DNA of 64,000 bases from Terriglobia bacterium (GCA_020073445.1 JAIQFE010000012.1:83998-147997), one strand, 5' to 3'; positions 1 through 9,600 are shown, numbered from the stretch's first letter. Notes: a model not told the origin generated them from the sequence alone. Program-made: numbers and translations.

Positions 1-1384
1 AGAAATCGCACTTCGTGCTGGTGCGGTTCATCAGAAACGCAACCTTATTCTTGGAATTCACCACTTGGTCGATCTTGACGGAGGGAACCTGAGTGACACG
101 CTCCTGCAGATATCCACCCTGAAAGTTATTGACGAGCAAGGTGGGACTGGTGGGATTCGGAATTAGACCCTGCACCTTCAGCGCAACCTTGTCGAGCCGG
201 GCCGGCTGGATCACGTTGCCGGGGAACGGGTCGGTCAACACGCGACCATCCGCAAGGGCGTGCCGCGTAGTGGGATCGTAGATCATGTTGGGAAGGATGG
301 GCCGTCCCGCAGCGTCGTTCCCCAGGCTGTTGGTGAGCAGCGCCTTGCTAAAGTCGCCTATGCGGTAAGCAGCAGTGGGTACCGAGACAGCATCGGCGAT
401 GACGTTCGCTCCAGCGCGATACTGCTCCCAGTTGACGAAGAAGAAAGTCCTGTTCCGGCCGTCGTAGACCTTGGGGATCCATGCCGGACCGCCAAACGTA
501 AAACCGTAGTCATTGCGGCGCGTTTTGGCGCGCGGATTGCCGCCGGCAATCGTCGATGCCTTCGCATTGTAGATATTTAACAGCGGCTGGCCGGCGGAGA
601 GTTTTTCGTGGACGAAGTATTCGTAGGCGGTTCCGTGGAACTGGTTGGTGCCGGATCGCATCGTGATGTTCATGATGGCGCTGCCGGCCTGCCCGAACTC
701 CGCTGCATAGTTGCTGGTTTGAATGGCGAATTCCTGAACGGAATCGACGCCCACCTGGTTTTGCTGCGAAGCACCCTGGCCGAGACTGTTGGACGCATCC
801 ATGCCTTCGACCAGCATGGTCTGGGAATTGTTCACGCCGCCGTTGATGCGCACCGTCGGGCCCGTCACCCCGATCGTCAGCGCGGAGCCGGGAATTAAGC
901 CCACCACGGCGATCGGATTGCGGATACCGCCACTGCCGGCGCTCCCGCCGGTTTGCAGAACGGGCAGGCTATCCATCCGCTCGATGGGCACCACGTGGCT
1001 TAATTCGCCGCTTTCCGTCTTCAGTAGGGGCGCCGCCTCGGTCACGGTCACGGCTTCGGTCGCGCTGCCCACCTCGAGAGCAATATCGATACGGATGGTC
1101 TGCGCGTTTTGGACCGTCAATCCCTGCCGGATGAACTTCTTGAATCCAGCGACCGTGACCCTGATTTCATAGTCGCCAGCCGAAAGAGATGGAATGGTGT
1201 AATTGCCGGTGGCCGAGGATGCCACAGTCGTAACCACCCCGGTTTGCGTGTTGCGCGCCTCAACGGGAGCATTGGCAACAACGGCGCCAGCCGGATCGGA
1301 AATCGTTCCAGTAATCGTGCCCCGGTCGGACTGGGCAAAAAGGGCAACTGCTCCGAAGAACACCGCTAGTAGCGTTGAACGCAT
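1..1384 (-). CDS. Oar-like TonB-dependent receptor, N-terminal part (runs off window)
   Basis: The reading frame is open from an ATG at 1384 to the window edge, about 461 codons, so only the N-terminal part is seen. A short signal peptide (ends ..ALFAQ) is followed by a carboxypeptidase-regulatory-like beta-sandwich (residues about 20-105, starting GTITGTISDPAGAVV). Then comes a plug-like region with VRINGGVNNSQTMLVEGMD and the VQEFAIQTSNYAAEFGQAG segment typical of Oar-like receptors. Such proteins sit in the outer membrane, and in Acidobacteriota they are numerous and mostly of unknown substrate. A 21-bp tandem direct repeat lies 17 bp upstream of the start. Family assignment is firm; substrate unknown. 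Confidence 0.9.
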   Translation of the reverse strand, partial: MRSTLLAVFFGAVALFAQSDRGTITGTISDPAGAVVANAPVEARNTQTGVVTTVASSATGNYTIPSLSAGDYEIRVTVAGFKKFIRQGLTVQNAQTIRIDIALEVGSATEAVTVTEAAPLLKTESGELSHVVPIERMDSLPVLQTGGSAGSGGIRNPIAVVGLIPGSALTIGVTGPTVRINGGVNNSQTMLVEGMDASNSLGQGASQQNQVGVDSVQEFAIQTSNYAAEFGQAGSAIMNITMRSGTNQFHGTAYEYFVHEKLSAGQPLLNIYNAKASTIAGGNPRAKTRRNDYGFTFGGPAWIPKVYDGRNRTFFFVNWEQYRAGANVIADAVSVPTAAYRIGDFSKALLTNSLGNDAAGRPILPNMIYDPTTRHALADGRVLTDPFPGNVIQPARLDKVALKVQGLIPNPTSPTLLVNNFQGGYLQERVTQVPSVKIDQVVNSKNKVAFLMNRTSTKCDF

Positions 1385-1400
1385 GGTCGAGTCTCACTTT

Positions 1401-1442
1401 CTTGGTGAAATCGTTCGCTGACTTGGTGAAATCCTACGCTGA
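1401..1442. repeat. two tandem 21-bp direct repeats upstream of receptor gene
   Basis: Units at 1401-1421 and 1422-1442 share 19 of 21 bases (cttggtgaaatc then three variable bases then cgctga). They abut without spacer and end 17 bp upstream of the receptor start at 1384. A 21-bp period is two helical turns, which suits side-by-side binding of a regulator, but no regulator is identified. Confidence 0.6.
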
Positions 1443-1457
1443 TAATGCCGGAAAAAT

Positions 1458-1883
1458 TTAGTTGTCTCGAACCGCCTTAAAATCGCCCTTTTTATCGCCT
1501 TGTGTCCACGTGCCCACCAGTGAGCGTCGCGGATTGGTCACGTCCTGGATCTTCGCGTCGATCGACACCCGGGCCGTGGCACCCGCCCGATCTTTGTAGT
1601 TCGCCTCGAAATGGAACTGCCAATTGGAGGGGTCAAACGCAGTTTTCTCGATAGGGGAAGAACGTATGCCTGGATTCAAGATCCCGGTCACAGACGTGCC
1701 GTCCCAGTCCATGACCAATGTCACGGGTGTGCGTTCCTGGACGTTCACTCCCCAACTGCCGTGCCAGGTGCCCTTGAGCGGATGTCCCTCCTGGGCGATG
1801 AGCCAGGGCGATAGCAAGACCGCAGCGGCTGCTGCTCCGAGTCTCATTGACCGTCTCATTGACAATCTCATTGACCTGCTCAT
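1458..1883 (-). CDS. small secreted protein of unknown function
   Basis: A 141-residue protein with a signal peptide (hydrophobic AAAAAVLLSPWLIA) followed by a roughly 105-residue beta-rich domain containing GTWHGSWG and LVGTWTQGDKKGDF. I do not recognise the family with certainty; small GTW-type secreted barrels of this sort are common in Acidobacteriota. The first ATG (1883) overlaps the TGA of the upstream gene as ATGA, implying translational coupling. Three more in-frame ATGs follow at 1871, 1859 and 1847 inside a 12-bp tandem repeat, and the last one (MRLGAAAA..) gives the most typical signal peptide. It is the last gene of a three-gene operon with the genes at 1880-2734 and 2764-3153. 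Confidence 0.75.
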   Translation of the reverse strand: MSRSMRLSMRRSMRLGAAAAAVLLSPWLIAQEGHPLKGTWHGSWGVNVQERTPVTLVMDWDGTSVTGILNPGIRSSPIEKTAFDPSNWQFHFEANYKDRAGATARVSIDAKIQDVTNPRRSLVGTWTQGDKKGDFKAVRDN

Positions 1884-1889
1884 TGGCCC
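1842..1889. repeat. 12-bp tandem repeat (4 units) carrying alternative start codons
   Basis: On the plus strand the units are tctcattgaccg, tctcattgacaa, tctcattgacct and the degenerate gctcattggccc. On the minus strand each unit supplies an in-frame ATGA. The most upstream unit contains the stop of the gene at 1880-2734 and the first start of the next gene. Unit gain or loss would lengthen or shorten the N-terminus by four residues without a frameshift. Confidence 0.8.
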
Positions 1890-2734
1890 ACAAGGTGGCT
1901 GGGATCCCGATTGTTGTCCTGGCAAAAGTATTCCTCGAAGTCCTCGTCGGGAACCCAATAAATGTAATGGCCGCCGGTCCATGTCTTCGTATAGGCCTTG
2001 GGATCGTCGATGGTGGCCTCATACTTCAACGTGTTGTAGTCGGGCCGCGAGATGTGCTCGATCAAATGCAGCGATTCCGTATGCGGGTAGCCGGCCCTGG
2101 CGAACCAGAATTGCTCGTTGAAACCCACGGAGTCCACAGCCAGTGTGTCTCCTTCCCACTTCCCTACGGAGTGACCAAGGAATGTCGGAATGAAGTCGTC
2201 GGAAGTCGGATGCGGCCGGCCATCCAGGAAGATCACCCGCCAGGTCCGAGGCCCGCCACCGGAGAGCACCAGCACCCGCTTGGCTTCCGGCAGTTCATAA
2301 ATCAGCAGGCCATACGGAGTGTGGAATTGGCGCGGACCTCCCGGAGGAACGCAACGAGCATGGGGATCGTTCTTTTGCTGGTCGGCGCGGCGTGCTTCAT
2401 ACAGCGCCTTGGCCCACGGCTGGAAGGGCACCTCGCCGATGTCCAGATTGGTCGGCAGGTTCATGCCGTTCTTACCCGTCAAGCCGCCGGTGCCCGCATT
2501 CCAATATCCGGTCTTTCCCGGCGCCGCGGCCAGCATCGGATGCCCATCGGGCCATCGCGGCGTGGGAGCCGAGGGCGGCCTGGGTCCGGTCGTGCGACCC
2601 GTGCGGGTGCTGGGAGCGGGCGCAGCGGCCTTTCCCGCGGCTTGGGCCGGAGCTTGGGCCGGAGCTTGCGCGAAGGCGAAGGTTCCCAGAGTTGCCGCCG
2701 TCAATAAGAGCCAAGTGAACATGTGCGGGCGCAT
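1880..2734 (-). CDS. secreted protein of unknown function (DUF6152-associated family)
   Basis: A 284-residue protein starting at an ATG preceded by a ribosome-binding site (AGGAG, 8 nt away). It has a signal peptide ending near FAFAQA, then an Ala/Pro-rich linker (residues about 22-55), then a domain with the features IFLDGRPHP, GHSVGKWEGDTLAVDSVGF and YEATIDDPKAYTKTWT. This domain is frequent in Acidobacteriota as hypothetical secreted proteins. The IxxDGRPHP element and the following G-x-W-x-G-x-x-L pattern recur in the protein at 53632-54531, so the two loci hold related families. It is encoded 29 bp downstream of a DUF6152 gene. Function unknown; periplasmic or extracellular location inferred from the signal peptide. 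Confidence 0.85.
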   Translation of the reverse strand: MRPHMFTWLLLTAATLGTFAFAQAPAQAPAQAAGKAAAPAPSTRTGRTTGPRPPSAPTPRWPDGHPMLAAAPGKTGYWNAGTGGLTGKNGMNLPTNLDIGEVPFQPWAKALYEARRADQQKNDPHARCVPPGGPRQFHTPYGLLIYELPEAKRVLVLSGGGPRTWRVIFLDGRPHPTSDDFIPTFLGHSVGKWEGDTLAVDSVGFNEQFWFARAGYPHTESLHLIEHISRPDYNTLKYEATIDDPKAYTKTWTGGHYIYWVPDEDFEEYFCQDNNRDPSHLVGQ

Positions 2735-2763
2735 GACTGATCTCCTAACTAAAATCCCGAGCG

Positions 2764-3153
2764 CTATCGGCCTTCGCTCGACGCGGCCCCGAGGCGCTGG
2801 CCGGTCGTGGTGAGCGTCACCGCGCGAGCATTCGCATGGGTCCCGCCGTCCTTGGCCTGAGTGCCTTCTACCGTCACCAGATCGCCGATCTTCATGGAGG
2901 TCCTGCTCCACCCGGTATTCTTGAGCGCACCCGGAGCTCCCATCTCGAAAGCCCAGTTCGCCACGTGGCCGGCGTCGTCTTCCACATCGATGTAGAAATA
3001 GACGTGCGGATTGCTCCAGTCGATCTTTGTGACCGCTCCGGTGAGCTTCACCGGCTTCTTGCTGTCGTATTCGGCGGCGAAGGAATGATGCGCCCAGGAG
3101 GGCGTAGTAGTCCCCACAATAGTCAGGACCGCCAAGGCAAATTGCAGCTTCAT
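2764..3153 (-). CDS. DUF6152 family secreted protein
   Basis: A 129-residue protein with a signal peptide ending at PSWA followed at once by HHSFAAEYD, the hallmark start of DUF6152 proteins. The body contains KLTGAVTKIDWSNPHVYFYIDV and a C-terminal OB-fold-like segment (GDLVTVEGTQAKDG). The ribosome-binding site GGGGAGGAG lies just before the ATG. It heads the minus-strand operon 3153-1458. A paralogue is at 53188-53574, also beside secreted proteins of related type. The family is uncharacterised; the conserved His pair at the mature N-terminus could bind metal, which is inference. Confidence 0.9.
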   Translation of the reverse strand: MKLQFALAVLTIVGTTTPSWAHHSFAAEYDSKKPVKLTGAVTKIDWSNPHVYFYIDVEDDAGHVANWAFEMGAPGALKNTGWSRTSMKIGDLVTVEGTQAKDGGTHANARAVTLTTTGQRLGAASSEGR

Positions 3154-3219
3154 AACAAGACTCCTCCCCTGTGGCGCAATTGTATGTCACCTGGAGCACA
3201 GTACAATTCCAGTTTTATT

Positions 3220-3245
3220 GATAGTCACTATCACTATTAGTGATA
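3220..3245. promoter_or_regulatory. overlapping palindromes, candidate operator between divergent genes
   Basis: GATAGT-C-ACTATC (3220-3232) is a perfect 6+1+6 inverted repeat, and TATCACT-ATT-AGTGATA (3229-3245) a perfect 7+3+7 one; they overlap by four bases. They lie between the divergent DUF6152 operon (start 3153) and the hydrolase gene (start 3356). The ATAGTnACTAT core resembles operators of PadR-type repressors; no such regulator is encoded nearby. Confidence 0.55.
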
Positions 3246-3355
3246 TGCGATGGCGAAACACGGGCTCGGTCTATTCACCGAGGCAGCACCGGCTTCGAGC
3301 CAACCCATCACGACACTCCCATTCATAGGCAGGATTTGTCTACAATAATCCCACC

Positions 3356-4465
3356 ATGGCAAAGTTTCTTGGGCAACGTTTGACCCGCCGCCAAGCTTTG
3401 GAAGCATTGGGAATCAGCGCAGCAGCCGCGGCAATGCCGAGAGCTGCCTTCGCACAGGAATCGGCATTCCCGAAAGGCGCGATCATCCGAACGCTCCTCA
3501 AAGACTATGCGCCCGAGGAGTTAGCTGGCGGCGCCACGCTGTTCCATGAACACATGCAACTGGCGACCGATTTCAATGCGAAATTTACAGCCGCGACGGC
3601 CGCCGCTCGGGCGGCGAATGGTTTGCCACCGGCTCCTCCACGAGGCGGTGGCGCTCCCAAGGGTGGTGGACCCCCGCCGACGCCTCCGCCGGACATCATG
3701 CACAACGTCGATCTGATGGCCGACGAAGTCGCCAAGGTCAAGAGTGCGGGCGTGGCCTGCATTGTCGACGCCGGACATCCGGACATGGGTCGCGACATCG
3801 ATTTCATTCGCCAGGTCTCGATGAAGTCCGGCGTCCCGATTATTGCGGGCGGCGGGTTCTACTCGCAGCCGTTTTATCCGAAAGAGATCTCCACCATGAG
3901 CGAAGAACAGATCGTCAGGGCGCTCATTAAGCAGGCCGATGACAACACGATGGGCGTGTTCGGCGAAATCGGCTCGTGGGACGAGATCACCGCGGATGAA
4001 CGCAAGGTCTTCCGCGCCGTCGGCAAGGCGCACCTGGCGACGAACCTTTCGATCTTCACGCATACCGGAATTCCCGGCAAGTCGGCGCTGGAACAGCTCG
4101 ACATCCTCGAGGACGCCGGCGTTAGACCGGATCGCGTGGTCATCGGGCACCTGGGGAATCTTGTGGACGCGAACGTGTATGTGCACAAGGCGATCTGCAG
4201 GCGCGGCGCGTTTATCGGTTTCGATCGCCAGGGGGGGAACGGCGACGCACAGCAAGTCCCGATGGTCATGGCGCTCGTCGAAGCGGGTTTCGCCGGCCAA
4301 CTGATGTTCTCGGCCGATGCATCCAGCGGTTACTCGAAGACCATGACGGTCTTCGTGCCGAAGTTGAAAGCAGCCGGCATCAGCGACCAGGTGCTGCACG
4401 GCATCATGGTGGATAATCCGCGCCGGTTTCTTGCGTTCATTCCGAAGCGCCCCCGGAAGAAGTGA
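3356..4465 (+). CDS. phosphotriesterase-family metallohydrolase (lactonase-like), exported
   Basis: A 369-residue protein with a twin-arginine-like leader (LTRRQALEALG, residues 9-19) and an amidohydrolase-superfamily barrel. Visible metal ligands match the phosphotriesterase family: H64 and H66 (FHEHM), E204 (FGEIGSW, taking the place of the carboxylated lysine as in the E. coli phosphotriesterase homology protein), H236 (FTHTGIP), H265 (IGHLGN) and D321 (FSADAS). A Pro/Gly-rich insertion (residues about 91-113) separates the first His pair from the rest. Family members hydrolyse lactones or phosphotriesters; the substrate here is unknown. A TACAAT box at 3341-3346 lies only 10 nt before the ATG and no ribosome-binding site is visible, so the transcript may be nearly leaderless. 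Confidence 0.88.
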   Translation: MAKFLGQRLTRRQALEALGISAAAAAMPRAAFAQESAFPKGAIIRTLLKDYAPEELAGGATLFHEHMQLATDFNAKFTAATAAARAANGLPPAPPRGGGAPKGGGPPPTPPPDIMHNVDLMADEVAKVKSAGVACIVDAGHPDMGRDIDFIRQVSMKSGVPIIAGGGFYSQPFYPKEISTMSEEQIVRALIKQADDNTMGVFGEIGSWDEITADERKVFRAVGKAHLATNLSIFTHTGIPGKSALEQLDILEDAGVRPDRVVIGHLGNLVDANVYVHKAICRRGAFIGFDRQGGNGDAQQVPMVMALVEAGFAGQLMFSADASSGYSKTMTVFVPKLKAAGISDQVLHGIMVDNPRRFLAFIPKRPRKK

Positions 4466-4477
4466 GACTGTAGCCTC

Positions 4478-5971
4478 TTACGTGGAAACCAGAAGCCCCA
4501 TGCCGCGGAAAGCTTCGAGCGCAGCCCTAACGTTTGTCTCGGTGTCGTCTCGCGACACCCCCTGCTCCGGCATCATGGCCGAAACCAGGGCTCCCAAGTC
4601 GCGAGTTCCGTCGATGAGTTGAAGAAGACGACGACTTTGTGGATCTGAAATTTCGACCTGAGTATGTAGCAACGTGGCGATGAGGTTCGTTGCCTCGGCC
4701 TGCAGGCGAGCAAGGCTTGTCGCCATCGGGCGCTCCTCGACCGATGCCGCGAGTGGCCCCTGATGGGTCCGAAGATCCACGAGTTTGTTCGCCGCCAGCT
4801 TAAGAAGACCTTGCGCCAGCACCGCCGGCACGTCCTCTTTCTGTTCCGGCGGAACCTGTTCGGCGATCTCCCTGGCCAACTCCGCGAAAGGCTTGGCTCG
4901 CGGCCAGTCCGTTTCGAGCCGCTCCAGAGCCAGGGACACGATCGGGCTGTTCGTCGTGACGCTCGCAGACGCGCGTCGTTTTGTGAAGACTACTCCGCCA
5001 TCCGGCTCAACGGATGACTTGCTCAGGGGCGAGGCGACCAGCAGAGTCTGAACGCGCTCCGGGAATCGGCTGCGCTTCAGTCGAATCCCGCTGTGGCATA
5101 ACAGCGTTCTTCGAAATCCGCGAAACACCAGAAAATCTAGATATTGCTGGTACTTGATCACATCGCCTTGGGCCAGGCGCTCGAGAGCTTCCGCTGCCTC
5201 GGGTTTGCTCGGCGGCTCAATTGCATCCGAGAGGGTCGCGTCGCTGAGGAACTGGAGCCCGCTCCGCTCCGCATCTGCAGCAAAGTCCGAGAAGTACGCC
5301 CACGAGTATCCGGAGCCGAGTTCGTCGTGGTACGTCACACTATCCGGGCGCTTCGATAGCCGAACGGTTTCTTCCCAAAGGACTGCCTTCCAAATGCTGG
5401 TCTCATCCGCGAGGTCCACGAGCGTTTGCAGGAATTCTCTACCCTCGCGAACCGGGTCGGCTTCGATACCGGCGGCGCGAAGGTGGAACATCATCATGTC
5501 GCGCGTCAACTGCCGGATGCGGCCCGCCGGTCCGGTATTGAAGCTGATAAACGCAACGCCACTGGGCGACAGATGGTCGCGGCAGATCGCGAGGATCCTC
5601 TGCTGGACCGTCTCCGGCACCCACGAATAGATTCCGTGAGCAATGATGTAGTCGAACGTCCCAAAATCGCGGCCGAATTCCATCAGGTCGAGCGCTTGAA
5701 CGGTTACGTTCTTGATGCCGCATCGCTCAATCACTCGTTGAGCGTGCTGAATCGGGATGCTCGCTGAATCGATGCCTACGAATTCGCTATTGGGGAGCTC
5801 GAAGCCCATGGGGATAATGTTCCCGCCATCCCCGCAAGCGATCTCAAGAACCCGGCATTGCTGAACCGGCGGCGGGTCCATCCCGAATAGAACAGCGGTC
5901 CGGGCGAGCGTGTCGGGATGGGTTTCCGAGTGAACATGCGTTGGATAAAGGATCTGGTTGTACTCGGACAT
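4478..5971 (-). CDS. SAM-dependent methyltransferase with methyltransferase regulatory domain
   Basis: A 497-residue protein with a class I methyltransferase domain (residues about 20-180). SAM-binding motif I is VLEIACGDGGN (41-51), followed by FVGIDSASIPI and an FDYIIAHGIYSWV post-motif. The middle part (about 215-320) resembles the methyltransferase regulatory domain found in the rickettsial protein-lysine methyltransferases, and a C-terminal helical region (about 420-497, RRLLQLIDGTRDLGALV) resembles the winged-helix tail of that family. Protein-lysine methylation is therefore possible, but the target is unknown. It is convergent with the hydrolase at 3356-4465 (12 bp apart) and follows the gene at 5993-6682 on the same strand by 21 bp. 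Confidence 0.85.
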   Translation of the reverse strand: MSEYNQILYPTHVHSETHPDTLARTAVLFGMDPPPVQQCRVLEIACGDGGNIIPMGFELPNSEFVGIDSASIPIQHAQRVIERCGIKNVTVQALDLMEFGRDFGTFDYIIAHGIYSWVPETVQQRILAICRDHLSPSGVAFISFNTGPAGRIRQLTRDMMMFHLRAAGIEADPVREGREFLQTLVDLADETSIWKAVLWEETVRLSKRPDSVTYHDELGSGYSWAYFSDFAADAERSGLQFLSDATLSDAIEPPSKPEAAEALERLAQGDVIKYQQYLDFLVFRGFRRTLLCHSGIRLKRSRFPERVQTLLVASPLSKSSVEPDGGVVFTKRRASASVTTNSPIVSLALERLETDWPRAKPFAELAREIAEQVPPEQKEDVPAVLAQGLLKLAANKLVDLRTHQGPLAASVEERPMATSLARLQAEATNLIATLLHTQVEISDPQSRRLLQLIDGTRDLGALVSAMMPEQGVSRDDTETNVRAALEAFRGMGLLVST

Positions 5972-5992
5972 TGACCTATCCCCAATCAGCGC

Positions 5993-6682
5993 TTAAGGAG
6001 TGCCTGCCGCAAGAGGCGCTTCGGGAGTCGACGGCACTTCCTTGATGGTGATGCCTCCGAAGCCGATGCGCAGATAGATCCGGCGTGACTGGGGTGGATT
6101 CGCACTTGCGAACTGTTCCCCAATCACCTTCTCTCTGTGAGCCGTGCCCGTAAAATCCGAAGAGACGCTTCCGAACTTGCTCCTCGCGTCGATCGCGTAA
6201 GGGCCCGGATCCGGAAGCATCACCACGATGTCGCCGCTGCGGCTGGTCGCCTCGATCTCCCCGCTGATCCGGCTCACCATGACGTAGCCGGCGCCGTGAT
6301 GGATGACCAGGCGCGAATCCCGCGGCGCGTTGACGTGCTGTTCGACCGTGGCGCCGCACGTGCGGCCGAACAGACGAGCGAAAAAGTTGCTGGGCGGGAG
6401 AGTGGTTGTAATCGCCAGTTCGGTGGCGGAGGGGTGTCCTGTGACAACACGGATATCATCCAGACATCCTGCACGCCGGCTTGACTTGATCGTTGTGATC
6501 TCAACTTCAGGCCGATCCCAGGCTTCCACAAACAAGTTGCTGGATGCAGTGGTCAATCGGATGACGCCGCCGGGCGCGAAGTTCACCAGGTCAGTGGTGG
6601 TCGCTTGAGCAGGTTGCTTGATTCCGTCCTGCGCGAACAACGGCAACCCAAAAACCAGCATTGTAATCGCTATCGTCTTCAT
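5993..6682 (-). CDS. secreted DUF4097-like beta-helix protein
   Basis: A 229-residue protein with a signal peptide (MKTIAITMLVFGLPLFAQ). The body has strand-and-turn repeats such as LTTASSNLFVEAWDRPEVEI, YVMVSRISGEIEATSRSGDI and GSVSSDFTG, as in DUF4097-type putative adhesins. Its ATG overlaps the TGA of the heavy-metal RND transporter (ATGA, 6679-6682), so it is translationally coupled to the efflux operon and may be a periplasmic accessory. That role is inferred from position only. Two cysteines (GCLDD, RTCGA) could form a disulfide. Confidence 0.7.
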   Translation of the reverse strand: MKTIAITMLVFGLPLFAQDGIKQPAQATTTDLVNFAPGGVIRLTTASSNLFVEAWDRPEVEITTIKSSRRAGCLDDIRVVTGHPSATELAITTTLPPSNFFARLFGRTCGATVEQHVNAPRDSRLVIHHGAGYVMVSRISGEIEATSRSGDIVVMLPDPGPYAIDARSKFGSVSSDFTGTAHREKVIGEQFASANPPQSRRIYLRIGFGGITIKEVPSTPEAPLAAGTP

Positions 6683-9600
6683 ACCTTAAGAACATCATCC
6701 TCTCGCGCGACCAAGGAGTAAAGAATCGGGGACAGAAAGATCGACAAAAGCAGCCGGGAAGCCAAGCCGCCCACGATCACGATCGCGAAGGGCTTTTGCG
6801 AGTCGCTGCCGATGCCGGTGGACATAGCGGCCGGCAGGAGTCCAAGGCAGGCGACCATCGCCGTCATCGTGATGGGCCGCAGCCGCATCACCGACGCCTG
6901 ATAAATCGCGTCCGCCGTATTCATGCCTTCCAGACGCAGCTTGTTGATGAAGGAATAGAGAATCACGCTGGTCAACACCGCGACGCCCATCAAGGCTACG
7001 AAACCGAGGCCCGAGGAAACGCTGAACGTGGTCCCGGTCCACCACAGCGCCAGCAACCCACCGACCGGCTGCGTCACCAGCACCCCGAACAGAATAATGA
7101 GCGGAAACTTCAGGTTCCCGTACAGCACGAACAGAATCAGGAGAATCAACACAACGGTGAGCGGAGCGATGATCTTCATCTGATCGCGCGCCGCCGTATA
7201 GTCTTTGTATTCGCCTCCCCAGTCGAACGTGTAGCCGGCGGGTAGTTTCATTTGCCGGTCCACTTCGCGTCTGGCTTCCTCCACGGCGCCGGCCAGATCG
7301 CGATTCTGGACGCTGAACTGGACTCCGATGAATCGGGAGTTGGATTCGCGATAGATGAAGGATGCGCTGTTGTTGATCTGGATGTCGGCAAATTGGCTGA
7401 GCGGAAGATGCTGGCCATCGGGTGTCGCGATCAGCAGGTTCTTGATCGAGTCCATGTCCTTGCGATATGGCTCCTGCATGCGGACAAGAAGGTCGAACTG
7501 ACGCTCTCCCTGAATGACCTGTGAAGCTGCCTTGCCGCCGATGGCCGTCTCCACAATGGTATTGACATCATCCACGTTGAGTCCGAAACGAGCGATCTCC
7601 TCGCGATTGGGGACGATAGTCAGACTCGGCTGGCCCAGCTCGCGCACCACCGTGATGTCGGTAATGCCTGGAACCTTCGAGATGATCCGCTTCACCTTCT
7701 TGGCGTTATCCTCCAGGGTGGCCAGGTCGCCGCCAAAAATCTTGACTGCCAGCGAACTCTTCAATCCCGTCTCCGCTTCATCCACCGCATCCTCGGCCGG
7801 CTGCGTGTAGTTGAAGATGATTCCCGGAAACGCGGACATCTTCGTCTTGATAGCCTCCACTAAGTCCTTCTTGGTGCGGATGTCCCCTTGCCAGGCGGAA
7901 TCGCCGTAGGGTTTCAGCCCGATGAAGAACTCGTTGTTAAAAAACCCGGTGGGATCCGTGCCGTCATCCGGACGCCCCAATTCGTTGGCGACGGTGGTGA
8001 CTTGAGGAAAGCTCGTAAGAATCGCGCGAATCCGTGGGGATAGCTTGGAGGCCTCCTCAAAGGAAATGGTGTAGGGGGCCGTGGCGCGCATCCACAGCGC
8101 ACCCTCATCCAGATGCGGCATGAACTCGGCGCCGATATGCGGGATCAGCAGAAGAGACGCCGCGAAAATCGATAGCAGGATCACCAGGGACAGAGCACGA
8201 TAGCGAAGGCTCCAGCCAAGCAGGACCGCGTAGCCGCGCCGGATGGGGTCGAACAGGTCGAACTTAGGTTCCCGAATCCTGCCCCGCAGCAAATAGGAGC
8301 ACAGCACGGGCAGAATCACCAGCGCACAGATCACCGATCCGACTAGCGCGAACGACATCGTATCCGCCATCGGCTGAAACAGGCGACCCGAGGGCCCGGC
8401 CAACGCGTAGATGGGAAGATACCCCGCGATGATAACTGCGACCGCGTAGAAGATGGGCCGCTCGACGTCGCGCGCGGCCGAGCGGATCACGTCGATCAGG
8501 TTGCAGCTCTCGTTGCGTTCGTTGCGCAACGCCAGCTCGCGAAACACGTTTTCCACCATGACTACGGCGCCGTCCACGAGGATGCCGAAGTCGATCGCGC
8601 CGATGGAAAGTAAGTTGGCAGGAATGTGGCGCCAGTCCAGGCAGATGAACGCAAACATCAAAGCGAACGGAATGGTCAGGGCCACGATGATGGCGGTGCG
8701 CACGTTGAACAGGAACAATCCCAGAATCAATAGCACCAAGAGCATCCCCCGAAGCAGGTTTCGCTCCACCGTCTGCTTGGTCTCCTCCACCAACGTGCTG
8801 CGGTCGTAATAGGGGACGATCTTCACGTCCGGCGGCAGCACATGCTGGTTCAGTTCCTTGGTCAAATCCTCGACGCGCTTCAGTACCACCTGGGCCTGCT
8901 CGCCTACACGCATCAGGATCACGCCTTCTACTGCATCGTCCTGCTTCATGTAGCCGAATTGACCTAGCCGGGGCGCGCTCCCGATATCGACCTTGGCGAC
9001 GTCCTTAACGTAGGTGGGTGTGCCGTTGTTGGTCGAAAGGACGATGTTTCCGATGTCCTCGGTGGTCTTCACCATTCCCAACCCGCGGACGTAATAAAAC
9101 TGGCCGCCCTGAGAATAGAAACCGCCGCCCGCGTTAGAATTATTCACGCTCAATTGCTGCACCACTTGAGGAACCGTGATGCCATGGGCAAACAGCCGGT
9201 TCGGATCGAGCAGTACCTGATACTGCATGGTGGTGCCGCCCAGGCTCGAATCGTCGGCGACCCCTGAGATCGCGCGATAACGGCGTTCCAGGACCCAATC
9301 CTCGATCACCTTCAGCTCCTGCGGCGTACGATCCGGGCTCACCAGTACGTACCGGTAAACCAATCCGCTGGGGCTGAAGAGAGGCGAGACGCCGGCGGCG
9401 ACTCCAGCCGGCAGGGTCACGTTCGCCAGCCGTTCAAAGGCTTGTTCCCGGGCAAAGTACGGATCGATGTCGTATTCGAAATTCATCTCGATGGATGAGA
9501 GTCCGTACAGGGAAATGGAACGCAGCGCTTCGATTTTCGGGATGCCGTTCATCTCCACTTCGAGGGGAATGGAAATGAGGCGCTCGATTTCCTCCGCCGC

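Noticed and set aside
2735..3199. long upstream extension of the secreted-protein frame (439 codons in all)
   Set aside because: It would overlap the DUF6152 gene completely; ATG 2734 has a good ribosome-binding site and signal peptide.
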